This document shows, piece after piece, positions 17,265 to 28,218 of a stretch of DNA of 39,729 nucleotides. Position 1 is the first letter of the stretch. The number at the start of each line of letters is the position of its first letter. Origin of the DNA: Peribacillus simplex (GTDB taxonomy: Bacteria > Bacillota > Bacilli > Bacillales > DSM-1321); assembly GCF_001542915.1 (NCBI RefSeq), contig NZ_LNNH01000010.1:1-39729 (forward strand). The letters run 5' to 3'. Both the position numbers and the translations under genes were made by a program. The notes under the pieces are model-generated. The model was not told the DNA's origin, did no database searches, and saw only the letters and a list, made by a program, of their open reading frames with translations.

Positions 17265-19073
17265 CTACAACATTTTACGCAATTTAATGATTTCCATGGC
17301 TATTTGTGCAGCGGTGACATAATCGCTTCGTCTGACTGCATCTTTTTCTTCAACTTGTTTTTCTTTTATCTTTAACAACTTTTCATATTTCAACACTTGA
17401 TTTATACAATCGGTCAGCTCTTTATCGGTAACTTCCTCATTCACTGACATCATTTCTATTTCCGAAACGATCCTTCTCAAGTTTGGATCCGGTAAATACG
17501 TTAGGAAAAAGCTTGTATCCGGTTCGTGTCCATCTTCATAGAACGCATATAAATAGGTGATGATTGCCTGATGTTCATCTACATGAAAGGATGTTTGGCC
17601 AAGCAACTGCTGAATTTTGAAACTCATATCCCTGCTTTTAAGCATATGGGCAATCAACTTCGTTTCAGCATTATGATGTGCAGGCTTTAACTTATGCTCA
17701 TATTGCAGGGCCATTTTCTTTTGGGCTGCTGGCTGCGGCAAAGTCCCCTTCTTCCGTTCGGTAAAGAACACTTGTCGCTGCTGCTGCTCCAGCGCATCCA
17801 ATGACAGGGAAAATTCAGAGGATATTTGCCGGAGATAATGATCCCTCTCCACTGCATTGGGCAATCGTGAAATTTCCTTAAGGACTTCTTCGATATATTG
17901 AATTCGATCTCCTTCATTATTTACATTTTTCCCTCGACGCAAATAATGCATTTTGAATGCCATGTAGGTTAAACTGGCCCCTATTACTTCAGAAACAAAG
18001 CTTTTTTCACCGAATTCCTTTATGTAGTCATCGGGGTCCAAGTTATCAGGCATGAGAGCGACCTTCACTGAAAAGTCTTGGTCCTGTAACATATTCACTG
18101 CACGATTGGCAGCATTCAAACCCGCAGAGTCCGAATCGTAGCAGATAAGTATCTGATCGGTATTCCTTTTAAGCAGTTGGATATGCTGCTCCGTCAGGGC
18201 AGTACCCATTGTTGCGACCGAATTCTCCACCCCTGCACGCACAGCTGAAATGCAATCGGCGAAGCCCTCAAAGATAACAACTTGTTCTTTCTTTCGTATA
18301 TGTGGTCTTGCTTGATGAAAATTATATAAAGTTTTACTTTTATTAAAGATTGGCGTTTCGGGACTATTCAAATATTTGGGCTCATCGTCCCCCATCGCTC
18401 TCCCTGAAAACGCAATCGTATTTCCTTGATGATCCATAATTGGAAACATGACTCTATTTCTGAAACGGTCAAAATATGACTCGTCTTTTTCCCTGAAAAT
18501 AATAAGCCCTGCCTGCTCCATATATTCCGCCGGAAATCCACGTTTCAAAAGAAACTTGGACACGAAATCCCATGAATCCAGCGAGTAGCCGATTTGGAAC
18601 TTTTCTATCGTCTCTTCGGTAAAACCCCGCTTAAGCAAGTATTCGAGGGCTTCCTGCCCCTCATTCGTGTTAACGAGGAGATGATGATAGAACTTCCGCA
18701 GCAGGTCATGGGCTTCAACCATTTGCTGCGAGCCGGCAGGCATGTTGGAACGTTTGGAATCCTTATTAACTTCAACATCCAAAGGAACATTTCCTTTTTC
18801 GGCTAAAGCTTTTGCCGATTCCACAAAATTATAGCCTTCTATGTCCATCAAGAAGGTGAAAATGTTTCCGCCCGCCCCGCATCCGAAACAGTGAAAGATT
18901 TGTTTATCCGGTGAAACGGAAAACGAGGGCGAGTTTTCACCATGGAAAGGACAAAGGCCAAAGTAATTGCGCCCTTGCTTCTTCAGCTGGACATACTCCC
19001 CAATTAGATCAACAATGTCCACAGCTTCGCGAATTTGGTTAATTTTCTCATCTTCTATACGGCCATTTATCAT
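17265..19073 (-). CDS. dnaG: DNA primase
   Basis: Makes RNA primers at the replication fork. The 602-residue protein has the N-terminal zinc ribbon (C41, H44, C62, C65 in CPFHGE and HCFGCG), the catalytic core with the toprim acidic motif EGFADCISA and DSDSAGLNAA, and a C-terminal helicase-binding domain (about 450-602). All key residues are present. It lies between yqxD and sigA on the same strand. Confidence 0.98.
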   Translation of the reverse strand: MINGRIEDEKINQIREAVDIVDLIGEYVQLKKQGRNYFGLCPFHGENSPSFSVSPDKQIFHCFGCGAGGNIFTFLMDIEGYNFVESAKALAEKGNVPLDVEVNKDSKRSNMPAGSQQMVEAHDLLRKFYHHLLVNTNEGQEALEYLLKRGFTEETIEKFQIGYSLDSWDFVSKFLLKRGFPAEYMEQAGLIIFREKDESYFDRFRNRVMFPIMDHQGNTIAFSGRAMGDDEPKYLNSPETPIFNKSKTLYNFHQARPHIRKKEQVVIFEGFADCISAVRAGVENSVATMGTALTEQHIQLLKRNTDQILICYDSDSAGLNAANRAVNMLQDQDFSVKVALMPDNLDPDDYIKEFGEKSFVSEVIGASLTYMAFKMHYLRRGKNVNNEGDRIQYIEEVLKEISRLPNAVERDHYLRQISSEFSLSLDALEQQQRQVFFTERKKGTLPQPAAQKKMALQYEHKLKPAHHNAETKLIAHMLKSRDMSFKIQQLLGQTSFHVDEHQAIITYLYAFYEDGHEPDTSFFLTYLPDPNLRRIVSEIEMMSVNEEVTDKELTDCINQVLKYEKLLKIKEKQVEEKDAVRRSDYVTAAQIAMEIIKLRKML

Positions 19074-19121
19074 TTTTCCACCTTGCCATATCGGTGATAG
19101 TTTCTAATTCGATACGGATTC

Positions 19122-19604
19122 CTAATTCCCTGCAAAGTTCGACAAAGTTTTCAAAAGTTTATTTGTAAAGCTAAGGCGATCTTCCTTCGTGAATGGTTTC
19201 GGCCCTTTCGTATGCTTACCTTGCCTGCGCAGCTTAGCCGACTGATACCGCATATCCAGGAGCATGAAAATATTCTCGTCCGTGTATTCCTTTCCCCTTG
19301 GAGAAAGAACGTAAACACCTTTAGGAAGCAGGGTCCCAGCCAATCCGATATCTGCAGTAACGACAATATCACCCTTTTTTACTGAGTTTACTATATAAAG
19401 ATCCGCGGCTTCCTTGTCTGCATCGACATATACCCATTTCCCTTCAGGGTCATTCATCATATTCTTATATGATGCAACAAAACAGACATCAATATCGTGC
19501 AAACGGGCACAATGGAGGATCTCGTCTTTCACCGGGCATGCATCGGCATCGACATGTATCGTAGGTTTATCATTCATACCTTTTAATTCTACATCTTTCT
19601 GCAT
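19122..19604 (-). CDS. yqxD: UPF0178 (YaiI/YqxD) family protein
   Basis: A 160-residue PIN-like protein of the UPF0178 family. The N-terminal acidic motif HVDADACPVKDEI, the central DIVVTADIGLA and the C-terminal GPKPFTKEDRLSF are diagnostic. The acidic residues could bind metal as in nucleases, but no activity is established. It is the first gene of the yqxD-dnaG-sigA operon. Confidence 0.92.
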   Translation of the reverse strand: MQKDVELKGMNDKPTIHVDADACPVKDEILHCARLHDIDVCFVASYKNMMNDPEGKWVYVDADKEAADLYIVNSVKKGDIVVTADIGLAGTLLPKGVYVLSPRGKEYTDENIFMLLDMRYQSAKLRRQGKHTKGPKPFTKEDRLSFTNKLLKTLSNFAGN

Positions 19605-19884
19605 AATCCTTTTTCTCCCCTAAACTTTATGAAGATATAGTGAATGTTTCGGCATTAGTTCAGAGTACCTTCTCTAAAACAGCCAACGTTATTCTTCAAG
19701 GAATACCTGCTAATTTAAGTGGATGTGCCGCACATTGCGCTAAAAGCAGAGCGGGCCCATTTAAAATTATACGGAACATGTCGAATTATTTTTATGATAA
19801 AAACCTTGACATCTCACTAACCTTTAGTTTATTCCTTATTAATTAAGTCTAAACCTTAAGATTACTTTTTTCTCACAATTTTTT

Positions 19885-19914
19885 ATTATAGTCTATTTGT
19901 TTGGAAGATGCCAA
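19885..19914 (-). promoter_or_regulatory. Putative promoter of the yqxD-dnaG-sigA operon
   Basis: On the minus strand, TTGGCA (plus positions 19909-19914) and a perfect TATAAT (19885-19890) are 18 bases apart, about 280 bases upstream of yqxD. Confidence 0.6.
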
Positions 19915-20011
19915 CATTTAAATTACGTTTATATTTTCATGCAATCGAAGAAGTGAAATATGTAATTTTATTCTAATTTTGTTCGCAATCCCCTAAAGGA
20001 GGCTTAGCATT

Positions 20012-20051
20012 AAAATGTGAGCTGACACTACAAGTGTCCAGCTCACATTTT
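20012..20051. terminator. Terminator of ppsR
   Basis: A nearly perfect hairpin with arms AAAATGTGAGCTG plus ACAC, and GTGT plus CAGCTCACATTTT, about 30 bases after the ppsR stop. Confidence 0.85.
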
Positions 20052-20081
20052 GGTTTTTCCCGATTTATGAAAGTGTAACGA

Positions 20082-20903
20082 TCAGCGATTTTTGTTTTGC
20101 AGGATATTGATGATCAAATTGGCTGTTTCTTCCACTGCCTTATTGGTTACATCAATGATCGGACAGTTCAGCCTTGAGATGATCTTATCAAAGTATGTCA
20201 ACTCTTCTTTTATGCGCTCCACATTTGCGTAAATGGCATGATCATTCAGCCCGAGTGACTTCAACCGTTCTTTGCGGATATGGTTCAGCTTTTCTGGACT
20301 GATCTTTAGACCAATGCATTTTTCCGGGGGGACCAGGAACAATTCTTCTGGCGGCTCCACCTCAGGAACTAATGGCACATTCGCCACTTTATAGCGTTTG
20401 TGGGCTAAATATTGTGAGAGCGGCGTTTTTGATGTGCGAGAGACGCCGACAAGAACGATATCTGCGCGTAAAATGCCTCGAGGATCACGGCCATCATCAT
20501 ACTTCACGGCAAATTCAATCGCTTCAACACGCTTGAAATAATCATCATCCAGCTTCCTTACAAGACCAGGTTCATTGAGCGGTCCTTTTGGCGCCCTTTC
20601 CTGGAGGATGTCCATGAGCGGTCCTAAAATGTCATAAGCAGACAGGTTTTCACGTTCGACCTGTGCCTTCATATACGCCCTGATAGCTGGCTTCACAAGG
20701 GTATAAGCAATGATCGCCCCATCTAGCTTAGCCAGTGAAATCACTTCATCCACGTTCTGTTCGTCTTCAATATACGGAATTCGCTTTATGGAAAAAGCCG
20801 ACCCAGCAAACTGGCTGGCTGCTGCTTTGGTAACCAGTTCAGCCGTCTCCCCTACTGAATCCGATACAACATATATAATAGAACCCTTCATATTCTCCGT
20901 CAT
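20082..20903 (-). CDS. ppsR: Pyruvate, phosphate dikinase regulatory protein family (YqfL)
   Basis: A DUF299 bifunctional kinase/pyrophosphorylase of about 270 residues. It contains the N-terminal [16 protein letters not shown], the P-loop-like [17 protein letters not shown], and [24 protein letters not shown] C-terminal sequence with PPEKC. In plants and other bacteria the family phosphorylates and reactivates PPDK or PEP synthase; in B. subtilis YqfL is linked to CcpN-controlled gluconeogenesis. The longest frame would overlap ccpN; an ATG at 20903 or 20891 fits the family N-terminus better. The true start is not settled by the ribosome binding site. Confidence 0.92.
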   Translation of the reverse strand: MTENMKGSIIYVVSDSVGETAELVTKAAASQFAGSAFSIKRIPYIEDEQNVDEVISLAKLDGAIIAYTLVKPAIRAYMKAQVERENLSAYDILGPLMDILQERAPKGPLNEPGLVRKLDDDYFKRVEAIEFAVKYDDGRDPRGILRADIVLVGVSRTSKTPLSQYLAHKRYKVANVPLVPEVEPPEELFLVPPEKCIGLKISPEKLNHIRKERLKSLGLNDHAIYANVERIKEELTYFDKIISRLNCPIIDVTNKAVEETANLIINILQNKNR

Positions 20904-20919
20904 CCCTTTTGCAAGCCCC

Positions 20920-21558
20920 CTAATACCCTTCATCAGCCAAAGCTACGAATGCTTTGGTTATATTGGTTTTTGTAATTCTTCCAATTACTTCATAGCCTTT
21001 ATCTGTGTCCTTGACGACCGGTAATGAATCGATTTGTTTATCTATCAATTTTTTGGCAACATCTATCAGAAGGTCTTCTTTTGAGCACATCGTAATATTG
21101 GGCATCCTGGTCATGATGATATTGACTGGAATGGAGTTAAGCTCCTGTTTGCCAATACTGGCACGCAACAAGTCCTTTCTGGATAAGACGCCGACAAGCA
21201 ATGCATGTTTATCGACGACAAACATGGTCCCGACATCTTCTAAAAACATCATGACGATTGCATCATAAACGGAGATGCCCTCATCCACAACGACGGGGAT
21301 CGATTGGTAATCTCGTACATATAGATGGTTCAGGCTGTCCGTCAAAAGCTGTGTACCCGACCTGCCTGTATAAAAATACCCCACACGCGGCCTGGCATCG
21401 AGGAAACCTGCCATCGTTAAAATCGCTAGGTCGGGACGAAGTGTAGCTCTTGTAAGATTCAATCTATCTGCAATATGTTCTCCAGTGATCGGTCCATTTT
21501 CTTTAACAATTTGCAAAATAGTTTCCTGACGCTTATTTAATTGGATTGTAATCACCAC
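20920..21558 (-). CDS. ccpN: Transcriptional repressor CcpN
   Basis: A 212-residue regulator with an N-terminal winged helix ([45 protein letters not shown]) and two CBS domains (about 80-210; [18 protein letters not shown], and [16 protein letters not shown]). CcpN represses gluconeogenic genes (gapB, pckA) and the small RNA SR1 when glucose is present. The GTG at 21558 gives the same length as B. subtilis CcpN; a short hairpin (21563-21575) lies against the ribosome binding site. The gene is immediately upstream of ppsR. Confidence 0.93.
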   Translation of the reverse strand: MVITIQLNKRQETILQIVKENGPITGEHIADRLNLTRATLRPDLAILTMAGFLDARPRVGYFYTGRSGTQLLTDSLNHLYVRDYQSIPVVVDEGISVYDAIVMMFLEDVGTMFVVDKHALLVGVLSRKDLLRASIGKQELNSIPVNIIMTRMPNITMCSKEDLLIDVAKKLIDKQIDSLPVVKDTDKGYEVIGRITKTNITKAFVALADEGY

Positions 21559-21655
21559 CCCACTGCGTTTCGCAGAGCAAAGTAACAAAAGTTATTCATT
21601 TAATAATTATATACTAAATTATTTAATAAAGGCATGTTTGTCCTATTTATCTTTT

Positions 21656-21699
21656 GGCAAAGGCGGAAACCCATTTCAAAAACAGGATTTCCCTTTGCC
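21656..21699. terminator. Hairpin downstream of glyS
   Basis: Arms GGCAAAGG-CGGAAACCC and GGATTTCC-CTTTGCC pair with a short interruption, 16 bases after the glyS stop. No T-tract follows on the minus strand, so its function as a terminator is uncertain. Confidence 0.5.
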
Positions 21700-21714
21700 T
21701 TGCATCCCACTTCA

Positions 21715-23781
21715 TCAAAGGATGATTTTATTCATTGCCGCGAAGCTTCCCACCCAATCACTGATATCTTTCATGAGCGATAATCGGTTAGTGCGGAGGG
21801 CTTCATCCTCTGCCATGACCATCGTATTTTCGAAATACGCCTCTATTTCGGTTTGCAGTGAAATAAGCAATTCAAACCGCTCATCTTCATTTTGGGATTT
21901 GGTATATTGCCTTGCTGCCTGCTGATACTTTTCATAAAGTGCTTTTTCTTGATCATTTTCAAAAGCGCTTGGATCGACGGTCACTTTTTCATCACATTTT
22001 CCGGCGATGTTCATGACCCGGCTTAAAGCCTCGATGCTTTCTTTAAAGCCCGCTTCTTCCTTTTTCGCCTCGAGGACGTGGGCACGCTCGACGATGGAAT
22101 GGATATACCCGACTTTATTGAAAAGAACTGCATCAATCATATCGTAGCGGATTTGCTCTTCTTGCAGGAGATGCTTGATCCTTGCTTTGAAGAAAGTGAA
22201 CATATCCGCTTTAACTTCTGCTACATCTCGTTTTAAGATTCCCTTTGCTTCGAGACCTTTAAGGCTTAAAGCGATGAGCTCCTCTAGTGAAACATTCCAT
22301 TTCTTCTCGGCAAGGATCTGGACGACCCCGCTCGCCTGCCTCCTTAAAGCATATGGATCCTGGGACCCTGTCGGAATGACGCCAATGGCAAAGAAAGACG
22401 CGAGCGTATCCATTTTTTCCGCTAAACTTACAACCGCACCTATCACCGACGGCGGTACATCGTCATCCGCATGTCTTGGCATATAGTGTTCGTTGATGGC
22501 CGCAGCCACTTCTTTGGCTTCGCCTTTTAGAAGCGCGTATTTTTCGCCCATATAACCTTGCAATTCCGGGAATTCATAAACCATATGGCTCACCAAATCG
22601 AACTTGGCGATTTCAGCAGCACGGAGGGCCCATTCTTTTTCTTTCCCTAAATTCAGGACGTCCGCGAGCTTGCCCGCCACTTCCGTCACGCGCTCAGTTT
22701 TTTCGGCTAATGTACCGATTTCTTCATGATAGACGATGCTGTCCAGCTTTTTCAAAGCATCTGAAATTTCTTTTTTCTGATCTTCCTTGTAGAAAAATGC
22801 TGCATCGGATAAGCGGGCCCGCAATACTTTTTCATTGCCTTTAGAAACCTTATCCAAGTGCTTGGCATCTCCGTTACGCACGGTTACAAAGTATGGAAGT
22901 AATTTGCCTTCTTGGTCCTTGACAGGGAAATAGCGCTGATGCTCCTTCATCGAAGTGATCAGGACCTCCGCTGGAAGCTCAAGGAACTCTTCCTCGAATT
23001 GACCAAATAGGACCGTTGGATACTCGATTAAATTATTGACTTCTTCCAGCAACGATTCATCAACGGGGATGATCCAGCCTTTTTCCTGCTCAAGTCCGTT
23101 AATTTGATCTAAAATGACTTGCCGGCGTTTATCAGGATCGGCCATAACAAATTGCTCCGTCAACGTTCCTTCATACTGGTCCGGGTTCTCGATGATTGCT
23201 TTTTCACCCAAGAAACGATGACCTTTCGTTTCACGGCCCGTCTGCACGTCCGCAATTGAAAATGGCACGACGTCATGACCGAATAGGGCAATCAGCCACT
23301 TAATCGGACGGGCGAAGCGTAGCTCTTGATCGGCCCATCGCATATTTTTCGGAAACGTCATCCCGCTGATGATTTCAGCAAGCTCGGATAAAAGCTGTAA
23401 AGTCGGCTGTCCCTTGATGAATTTATTCACATGGGCATATTCAACACCCTTAAGTTCCTTGAAATAAATATCCTCGGAAGTCATGCCTTGACCCCTGACG
23501 AATCCCAAAGCTGCTTTGGACCAGTTCCCTTCACTATCCAAGGCGATTTTCTTTGCCGGTCCTTTTGCTTCTTCTTCAATATCCTTTTGGGATTCTTCCA
23601 CATCTTTCACCAATACGGCCAAACGTCTTGGTGTTGAAAAAGCTTCAACCGTTCCGAATTCAATTGCTTTTTCCGTCAGCCATTTCTGCACTTTATCCGA
23701 CAGCTGGTTCATCGACGCTGTCACGAACCGGGCCGGCAGCTCTTCCAAACCAATTTCCAATAACAAATCACGCTTGCTCAT
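21715..23781 (-). CDS. glyS: Glycyl-tRNA synthetase beta subunit
   Basis: The 688-residue beta chain of the alpha2-beta2 glycyl-tRNA synthetase, which binds tRNA-Gly. It begins with [17 protein letters not shown] and contains the conserved blocks [15 protein letters not shown], the HD-like region ([15 protein letters not shown]), [17 protein letters not shown] and a C-terminal anticodon-binding region. Length is normal. It overlaps glyQ by 14 bases and is controlled with it by the upstream T-box. Confidence 0.97.
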   Translation of the reverse strand: MSKRDLLLEIGLEELPARFVTASMNQLSDKVQKWLTEKAIEFGTVEAFSTPRRLAVLVKDVEESQKDIEEEAKGPAKKIALDSEGNWSKAALGFVRGQGMTSEDIYFKELKGVEYAHVNKFIKGQPTLQLLSELAEIISGMTFPKNMRWADQELRFARPIKWLIALFGHDVVPFSIADVQTGRETKGHRFLGEKAIIENPDQYEGTLTEQFVMADPDKRRQVILDQINGLEQEKGWIIPVDESLLEEVNNLIEYPTVLFGQFEEEFLELPAEVLITSMKEHQRYFPVKDQEGKLLPYFVTVRNGDAKHLDKVSKGNEKVLRARLSDAAFFYKEDQKKEISDALKKLDSIVYHEEIGTLAEKTERVTEVAGKLADVLNLGKEKEWALRAAEIAKFDLVSHMVYEFPELQGYMGEKYALLKGEAKEVAAAINEHYMPRHADDDVPPSVIGAVVSLAEKMDTLASFFAIGVIPTGSQDPYALRRQASGVVQILAEKKWNVSLEELIALSLKGLEAKGILKRDVAEVKADMFTFFKARIKHLLQEEQIRYDMIDAVLFNKVGYIHSIVERAHVLEAKKEEAGFKESIEALSRVMNIAGKCDEKVTVDPSAFENDQEKALYEKYQQAARQYTKSQNEDERFELLISLQTEIEAYFENTMVMAEDEALRTNRLSLMKDISDWVGSFAAMNKIIL

Positions 23782-24664
23782 TTGTATTCTCCCCTTTCAC
23801 TTTCAGAATCGGGAAGCCTAATTTTTCCCGCTCTTCATAGAAGGTTTTGGCAACCTTACGCGCTAAGTTTCGGCATCGGGCAATGTATCCGGTTCTTTCC
23901 GTAACCGAGATGGCCCCTTTTGCATCCAAAAGGTTAAATGTATGTGAACATTTCAAAACATAATCGTAGGCTGGGTGAACAAGACCTTCTTCCATTTGGC
24001 GATGTGCTTCCTTTTCATACATCGTAAACAGTTGGAACAGCATATCAAGGTCCGAGGTCTCAAAGGTATATTTTGAATGCTCGTATTCCGGCTGACCAAA
24101 TATATCGCGAACAGTGAATCCTTCTGTCCATTCAAGGTCAAATACGTTTTCCTTATCTTGAATGTAGGAGGCGAGGCGTTCGATTCCGTACGTAATTTCA
24201 ACGGAAACCGGCTTGCACTCAAGGCCGCCCACTTGTTGGAAATATGTAAATTGGGTGATTTCCATCCCATCAAGCCATACTTCCCAACCTAGGCCTGCAC
24301 ATCCAAGTGATGGGTTTTCCCAATTATCCTCGACGAAGCGAATGTCATGCTCAAGCGGATTTATGCCTAACGCCCGCAGTGAATCCAAATATAACTCTTG
24401 GATATTGTCAGGTGAAGGCTTCATGATCACCTGGAATTGATGATGCTGATACAGGCGATTGGGATTCTCGCCGTACCGGCCGTCTGCCGGGCGGCGTGAT
24501 GGCTCGACATAAGCAACGCTCCACGGCTCAGGGCCAATCGCTCTTAGGAACGTGTAAGGGCTCATCGTCCCTGCCCCTTTCTCGACATCATAAGCATTCA
24601 TTAATATGCAGCCCTGTTCAGACCAATGCTTTTGTAGCGTTAAAATCATATTTTGAATATTCAT
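23768..24664 (-). CDS. glyQ: Glycyl-tRNA synthetase alpha subunit
   Basis: The 298-residue catalytic alpha chain. It carries class II motifs, with [16 protein letters not shown] N-terminus ([18 protein letters not shown]), the motif-2-like [27 protein letters not shown] region, and the glycine-site sequence [20 protein letters not shown]. It joins glycine to tRNA-Gly with GlyS. The ATG at 24664 follows GGAGGTG. It is the first gene after the T-box leader. Confidence 0.97.
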   Translation of the reverse strand: MNIQNMILTLQKHWSEQGCILMNAYDVEKGAGTMSPYTFLRAIGPEPWSVAYVEPSRRPADGRYGENPNRLYQHHQFQVIMKPSPDNIQELYLDSLRALGINPLEHDIRFVEDNWENPSLGCAGLGWEVWLDGMEITQFTYFQQVGGLECKPVSVEITYGIERLASYIQDKENVFDLEWTEGFTVRDIFGQPEYEHSKYTFETSDLDMLFQLFTMYEKEAHRQMEEGLVHPAYDYVLKCSHTFNLLDAKGAISVTERTGYIARCRNLARKVAKTFYEEREKLGFPILKVKGENTNEQA

Positions 24665-24952
24665 TGTACACCTCCAAATTATTTAAAACGGCTCTTTGTA
24701 CATTCAGGACCGGAGTTCATCAACAGTTTTTTGCAAACAAAAAACTCCCGTCCCTATGCGTTATGCATAGGGACGAGAGTTTACCCGCGGTTCCACCCTA
24801 ATTGCCGTCATAAAACGGCCTCTTTTCAAAGCAACATGCTCCGGAAACGCCCTTCCCTGTAAATCCATATCCCGGCTTCCACCGTCCCGGGCTCGCTTTT
24901 TATGGAGAATGACAGATACTCTTTTCCATCAACGCAATCTTCTATTTTAATG
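24665..24952 (-). promoter_or_regulatory. Glycine T-box riboswitch leader of glyQS
   Basis: The minus strand carries the canonical T-box AGGGTGGAACCGCG (plus positions 24786-24799), followed by an intrinsic terminator (24739-24782). Upstream is a long structured stem I. A GGC followed by G at plus positions 24849-24851 is the likely glycine specifier. Uncharged tRNA-Gly would bind the specifier and T-box and favour the antiterminator, turning on glyQS. Confidence 0.9.
24739..24782 (-). terminator. T-box attenuator terminator
   Basis: On the minus strand AAACTCTCGTCCCTATGC pairs with GCATAGGGACGGGAGTTT around a 5-base loop, followed by a T6 tract. It competes with the antiterminator containing the T-box. 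Confidence 0.9.
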
Positions 24953-24958
24953 ATTAGA

Positions 24959-24987
24959 ATTTTATACAAACTATCACGGAATGTCAA
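24959..24987 (-). promoter_or_regulatory. Sigma-A promoter of the glyQS leader
   Basis: On the minus strand a perfect TTGACA (plus positions 24982-24987) and TAAAAT (24959-24964) are 17 bases apart, giving a leader of about 290 bases. The promoter lies just before the recO stop codon. Confidence 0.8.
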
Positions 24988-24998
24988 TAGGCCAGGTC

Positions 24999-25751
24999 TT
25001 AAAACATATCTTTCATCGTATCAATCTGTTTCAGGAACTTTTTTGATTTCAAATGAAGACCGGAATATTCCTCATAATAAGCATCAATGATTTTCTGCAG
25101 TTCCTTTTTCGTTTCCGGCTTGACGGAAATGTTTCCGAGCCTGGATAAATCCAAATAATAAAATATCCGCAGCAATTTGACGGCTGCAGGTGAAATTTTA
25201 TAATGATAAGGATCTTTGCCTAGACAGCGGTGGCAAATGAACCCCGCTTCCCGGAGCGAGAAGGAGAATTCCCCTTCCGTTTCCCCGCAAACAGCACATT
25301 GATTAAGCACTGGGTTAATCCCATTGACTGGCAGCATCTTCATTTCAAAAATGAACTTCAAGACCTCTGCGTCATATTCTTCGTTTATGTAATGCAAGGT
25401 TTGCGCAAGCAATTCATACAAATATGGGTTCGGTTTTTTATCCTCGACGCTTTTATCGAGCAACTCCACGATGTAAGAAGCATACGCAGTGGCAAAAAGA
25501 TCTTCCCTGATGAACCGGAGCGAGTCGACCATTTCCCCTTGCTGAAGACTTCCGAGTCCGGTTGATGTGGTTACAAGAAAATACCCGGAGCAAAAAAGCT
25601 GGGTGACGGCCGATAGCCTACTGTTAGGTTTACTGGCCCCTCTAGCCATAACGCCAATTTTTCCTAGCTCACGGGTATAAATAGTAATGATTTTGTTATT
25701 TTCTCCATATGCCGTTCGCCTTATGACAATGCCTTCACATTTTTGGAGCAC
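24999..25751 (-). CDS. recO: DNA repair protein RecO
   Basis: A recombination mediator that loads RecA onto SSB-coated DNA with RecF and RecR. The 250-residue protein has the N-terminal OB-fold ([21 protein letters not shown]), the conserved [17 protein letters not shown], and the C-terminal zinc finger (CAVCGETEG with CHRCLG). It starts with GTG at 25751 after GGGTGGTG. yqzL lies 33 bases upstream and era follows further upstream, the usual era-recO order. Confidence 0.96.
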   Translation of the reverse strand: MLQKCEGIVIRRTAYGENNKIITIYTRELGKIGVMARGASKPNSRLSAVTQLFCSGYFLVTTSTGLGSLQQGEMVDSLRFIREDLFATAYASYIVELLDKSVEDKKPNPYLYELLAQTLHYINEEYDAEVLKFIFEMKMLPVNGINPVLNQCAVCGETEGEFSFSLREAGFICHRCLGKDPYHYKISPAAVKLLRIFYYLDLSRLGNISVKPETKKELQKIIDAYYEEYSGLHLKSKKFLKQIDTMKDMF

Positions 25752-25784
25752 ACCAAGACACCACCCACACTCGTCAAGACTAAC

Positions 25785-25928
25785 CTATGAAACGGGAAAA
25801 TCAAATTCTGCTAGCTCTTCTTTCAGTACCAAGGGTCTTTCCTGTCTTTCGACTTCTATCTCCTTAAACAGCAAATAGGTGTCCACATTACCTGTTTCAC
25901 TAAATAATTCCCAGGTAAAATCCAACAT
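25785..25928 (-). CDS. yqzL: YqzL family small protein
   Basis: A 47-residue protein, starting LDFTWELFSETGNVDTYLLF and continuing with an acidic helix. This is the YqzL family found between era and recO in Bacillaceae; its role is unknown. It begins with ATG at 25928 after AAAGGTGGG. It is easily missed because of its size, but its position and sequence are both as expected. Confidence 0.88.
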   Translation of the reverse strand: MLDFTWELFSETGNVDTYLLFKEIEVERQERPLVLKEELAEFDFPVS

Positions 25929-26027
25929 ATAAAGCCCACCTTTCATTTTTAACTAGCAATATGAATATCCGACCATATAATTAGCTTGACCGTTTTCCAA
26001 ACTTTCATGAAGCGTAAAATTTGTTAA

Positions 26028-27351
<1,324 letters not shown>

Positions 27352-27386
27352 TCATCTTCCTTTCAAATTGAGTGCCTCACTGAAAG

Positions 27387-27764
27387 CTAAAGGCCCAGCT
27401 TAGGCAAAAAAATAATCAATCCAACAATGATAGAAAATATAGCATATATGAATACAGCTCCGGCTGCAATATCTTTTGCCTGCTTGGCCAATGGATGGAA
27501 TTGATCTGTAACCAGGTCCACTACCCTTTCAATCGCTGAATTGACGAGCTCCAATGCAATCGTTCCCGCTATCGCTGCCAATATGAAGAGCCATTCCATC
27601 CCATTCAAGGAGAAAAACCAGCCAAAGAATAGGATGATTGCCGTTAGCGCAAAATGTATCTTGATATTGCGCTCCGTTCGAACTGCCTCCAAAATTCCCT
27701 GACAGGCAAAAGAGAAACTTTTAATTAAAGGATACCTTTTTTTATCCTTCTCTTGAAAGTCCAT
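27387..27764 (-). CDS. dgkA: Undecaprenol kinase / diacylglycerol kinase family
   Basis: A 125-residue membrane kinase with three helices. The signature [14 protein letters not shown] and the N-terminal [19 protein letters not shown] match the DagK_prokar family. The B. subtilis protein phosphorylates undecaprenol for cell-envelope lipid recycling, and this is the likely substrate here. It overlaps ybeY by 23 bases. Confidence 0.94.
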   Translation of the reverse strand: MDFQEKDKKRYPLIKSFSFACQGILEAVRTERNIKIHFALTAIILFFGWFFSLNGMEWLFILAAIAGTIALELVNSAIERVVDLVTDQFHPLAKQAKDIAAGAVFIYAIFSIIVGLIIFLPKLGL

Positions 27765-28218
27765 ATTCTTCCAAGATCTCCTTTTGTTTTGTGAACATCA
27801 CTTTTTCCTCTTCTTCATTCATGTGATCGAATCCCAATAAATGAAGGAAGCCATGAAGCGCCAAAAATCCAAGCTCCCGATCGAAAGAATGCCCATATTC
27901 TTCAGCCTGCTCTTTCGTCCGCTCGATGGAAATGATGATATCGCCTAACATGCGGGGCATTTCCCCTCCAATAATCTCGACTTCATCTTCACCCATTTCT
28001 TCAAGTGCAAAGGAAATGACATCAGTGGCTGCATCTTTATGACGGTACTCCTTATTGATTTCACGAATTCTCTCATTGTCCACAAATGTAACTGACAACT
28101 CAGTATCTTCTTCGATCTTTTCTTTTTTTGCCGCAAATTGCAAAATGCTTTCAACAAGCTGTTGCGCTTCTTCCGTCACTTCATTCGTTTCATCCATTAA
28201 ATCGATCGCTAAAATCAT
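27742..28218 (-). CDS. ybeY: Endoribonuclease YbeY
   Basis: A 158-residue metal-dependent endoribonuclease for rRNA maturation and ribosome quality control. The zinc motif [11 protein letters not shown] is intact, with the upstream conserved [14 protein letters not shown]. It overlaps pgpH by 4 bases and dgkA by 23 bases, so the three are probably translated together. Confidence 0.97.
   Translation of the reverse strand: MILAIDLMDETNEVTEEAQQLVESILQFAAKKEKIEEDTELSVTFVDNERIREINKEYRHKDAATDVISFALEEMGEDEVEIIGGEMPRMLGDIIISIERTKEQAEEYGHSFDRELGFLALHGFLHLLGFDHMNEEEEKVMFTKQKEILEEYGLSREG

Larger units (their letters stand above)
19605..20081. other. Intergenic region yqxD-ppsR (477 bases, AT-rich)
   Basis: Holds the minus-strand promoter at 19885 and the hairpin at 20012. 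No gene is convincing: a 68-codon open frame on the plus strand at 19640 has no ribosome binding site and no recognisable domain. Confidence 0.6.

Noticed and set aside
19640..19846. 68-codon plus-strand frame between yqxD and ppsR
   Set aside because: No ribosome binding site, unusual composition, and it lies in the upstream leader region of the yqxD-dnaG-sigA operon.
21656..21699. Hairpin after glyS as a small RNA gene
   Set aside because: It is a simple inverted repeat right after the stop codon with no promoter visible; a 3'-end structure of glyQS is the simpler reading.
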